Below are positions 6,153-6,868 of a stretch of DNA of 6,868 nt, piece after piece; position 1 is the stretch's first letter; every line of letters begins with the position of its first letter. The position numbers and the translations under genes are program-made. Origin of the DNA: Belnapia sp. (GTDB lineage: Bacteria; Pseudomonadota; Alphaproteobacteria; Acetobacterales; Acetobacteraceae); NCBI GenBank assembly GCA_028291445.1, contig JAQGIA010000176.1, positions 1 through 6,868 on the forward strand, read 5' to 3'. The notes beneath the pieces were generated by a model. It was not told the DNA's origin. It searched no databases and was given only the letters and a program-made list of their open reading frames with translations.

Positions 6153-6868
6153 TCATTCCTTCCATGGGTGGCGCTGCCACAGCGCCTTCAGCGCGGCATC
6201 CATCTCGCCGATCATCGCGGCATAGGCGCCGCCGATCAGCGGCCGCAGCGGCATGGCCAGGCGCGCGGCATCCGCCAGGAAGCCGGGTTCGGCCAGCGCC
6301 GCGGCGAAGGCCGCCTCCAGCCGTTGGCGCATCGGCATCGGCAGCCCGGGCGTGCCGATGAAGCCGCGCGAGGCGCCGGCGATGAAGTCGAAGCCCTGCT
6401 CGCGGAAGGTCGGCACCGCCGGCAGCGGCGGAAAGCGGGCGGGGGCGGCGACGCCGAGCGCCCGGATGCGGCCATCCCGCTGCAAGGCGATGGCCTCGCT
6501 GATATTGCCCACCAGCAGGTCGATATGTCCGCCGAGCAGCGCCTGGGTCGCCGGGGCGCTGCCGAGGAAGGGCGCATGGACCAGGGCTGGCAGGCCTTGC
6601 GCCGCCTGATAGGCCAGCATGGCGATATGGTCGTCGCCGCCGACCCCGGTGCTGCCATAGGAGACCCCGCCGGGACTGGTCCTGGCCGCCGCCGCCAGGT
6701 CGCCGAGCGAGTGGAACGGCGAGGCCGCCTCGACGAAAAAGGCATTGGGATCCTCGACCACATTGGCGATCCAGGTGAACTCCGCCGTGCGGTAGCGCAC
6801 CGCCCGCTCGATCGGCAGCGCCGGCAGGGCAGGGGCGGTGATCGCCCCCAAGGTGTAGCCATCGGGGA
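6153..6868 (-). CDS. Bug/TctC-type periplasmic receptor (receptor 1, 5' end cut by window)
   Basis: The C-terminal 237 residues of a second Bug/TctC solute receptor; signal peptide and N-terminal lobe lie beyond the window edge. The visible part opens with PDGYTLGAITAP and stays collinear, with no gaps, with receptor 2 to the shared end (HPWKE here, RPWRE there). By hand count about 155 of 236 positions are identical. Conserved blocks include the ANVVED region, GVGGDDHIAMLA, QALLGGH, LPAVPTFREQGF and RPLIGGAY. The stop (TGA, 6155-6153) is followed at once by the receptor 2 start, whose ribosome site lies in the last codons of this gene, so the two are cotranscribed and probably translationally coupled. 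The pair arose by tandem duplication and may bind different but related ligands. Confidence 0.93.
   Translation of the reverse strand, partial: PDGYTLGAITAPALPALPIERAVRYRTAEFTWIANVVEDPNAFFVEAASPFHSLGDLAAAARTSPGGVSYGSTGVGGDDHIAMLAYQAAQGLPALVHAPFLGSAPATQALLGGHIDLLVGNISEAIALQRDGRIRALGVAAPARFPPLPAVPTFREQGFDFIAGASRGFIGTPGLPMPMRQRLEAAFAAALAEPGFLADAARLAMPLRPLIGGAYAAMIGEMDAALKALWQRHPWKE
6157..6163 (-). promoter_or_regulatory. Shine-Dalgarno site for receptor 2 inside the end of receptor 1
   Basis: GGAAGGA on the minus strand is formed by the last sense codons (Trp-Lys-Glu) of receptor 1 and lies 6 bases before ATG 6150. It directly abuts the ATG at 6156, which makes that overlapping start less likely. 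The arrangement predicts translational coupling of the two receptors. Confidence 0.65.

Noticed and set aside
4852..6225. 457-codon open frame on the plus strand
   Set aside because: It runs across the intergenic region and antisense to receptor 2, with shadow-like composition and no domain.
1..6868. Insertion sequences, tRNA or rRNA genes, attachment sites
   Set aside because: I saw no transposase or integrase motifs, terminal inverted repeats with target duplications, or tRNA/rRNA-like sequences on either strand.

Overview
The window is very GC-rich DNA (roughly 70% by eye), densely packed with genes, and every gene I can support lies on the minus strand. Strong G/C bias at third codon positions, twin Bug/TctC-type periplasmic receptors and a RutA-type flavin monooxygenase suggest an alphaproteobacterium, plausibly an Acetobacteraceae/Roseomonas-like soil or water organism. 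That placement is inference; there is no rRNA or other marker to confirm it.

In the direction of transcription (right to left) the layout is as follows. (1) 6868-6153 is a Bug/TctC receptor whose 5' end is cut by the window edge. (2) 6150-5164 is a second receptor, about two thirds identical to the first by hand count and translationally coupled to it. (3) 5176-5091 is a 14-bp tandem array that starts at the stop codon of receptor 2. (4) About 360 bp of regulatory DNA follows, with several short inverted repeats and a promoter candidate. (5) 4802-3930 is a GntR-family (FadR/FCD-type) regulator whose N-terminal part contains a 15-bp tandem repeat encoding LAEPR-like pentapeptides. (6) 3859-2261 is a cytoplasmic gamma-glutamyltransferase-family Ntn hydrolase in which the residues that normally hold the gamma-glutamyl group are nearly all replaced. 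(7) An intergenic region of about 185 bp contains a strong composite hairpin. (8) 2075-993 is RutA, the pyrimidine monooxygenase-type flavin enzyme. (9) 908-1 is an amidase-signature enzyme with its Ser-cisSer-Lys triad present; its C-terminal third lies beyond the window.

Together this looks like a catabolic gene set: two periplasmic receptors, a regulator of the type that senses small carboxylates, a ring-opening or amide-cleaving flavoenzyme and two unrelated amide hydrolases. The other Rut genes (rutB-rutG) and the TctA/TctB membrane subunits are not in the window. My working hypothesis is a non-canonical pathway for an N-heterocycle or amide, with the amidase and the Ntn hydrolase taking the hydrolytic steps after RutA. 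The substrate cannot be read from sequence. Long open frames on the plus strand are GC-driven shadows of these genes.
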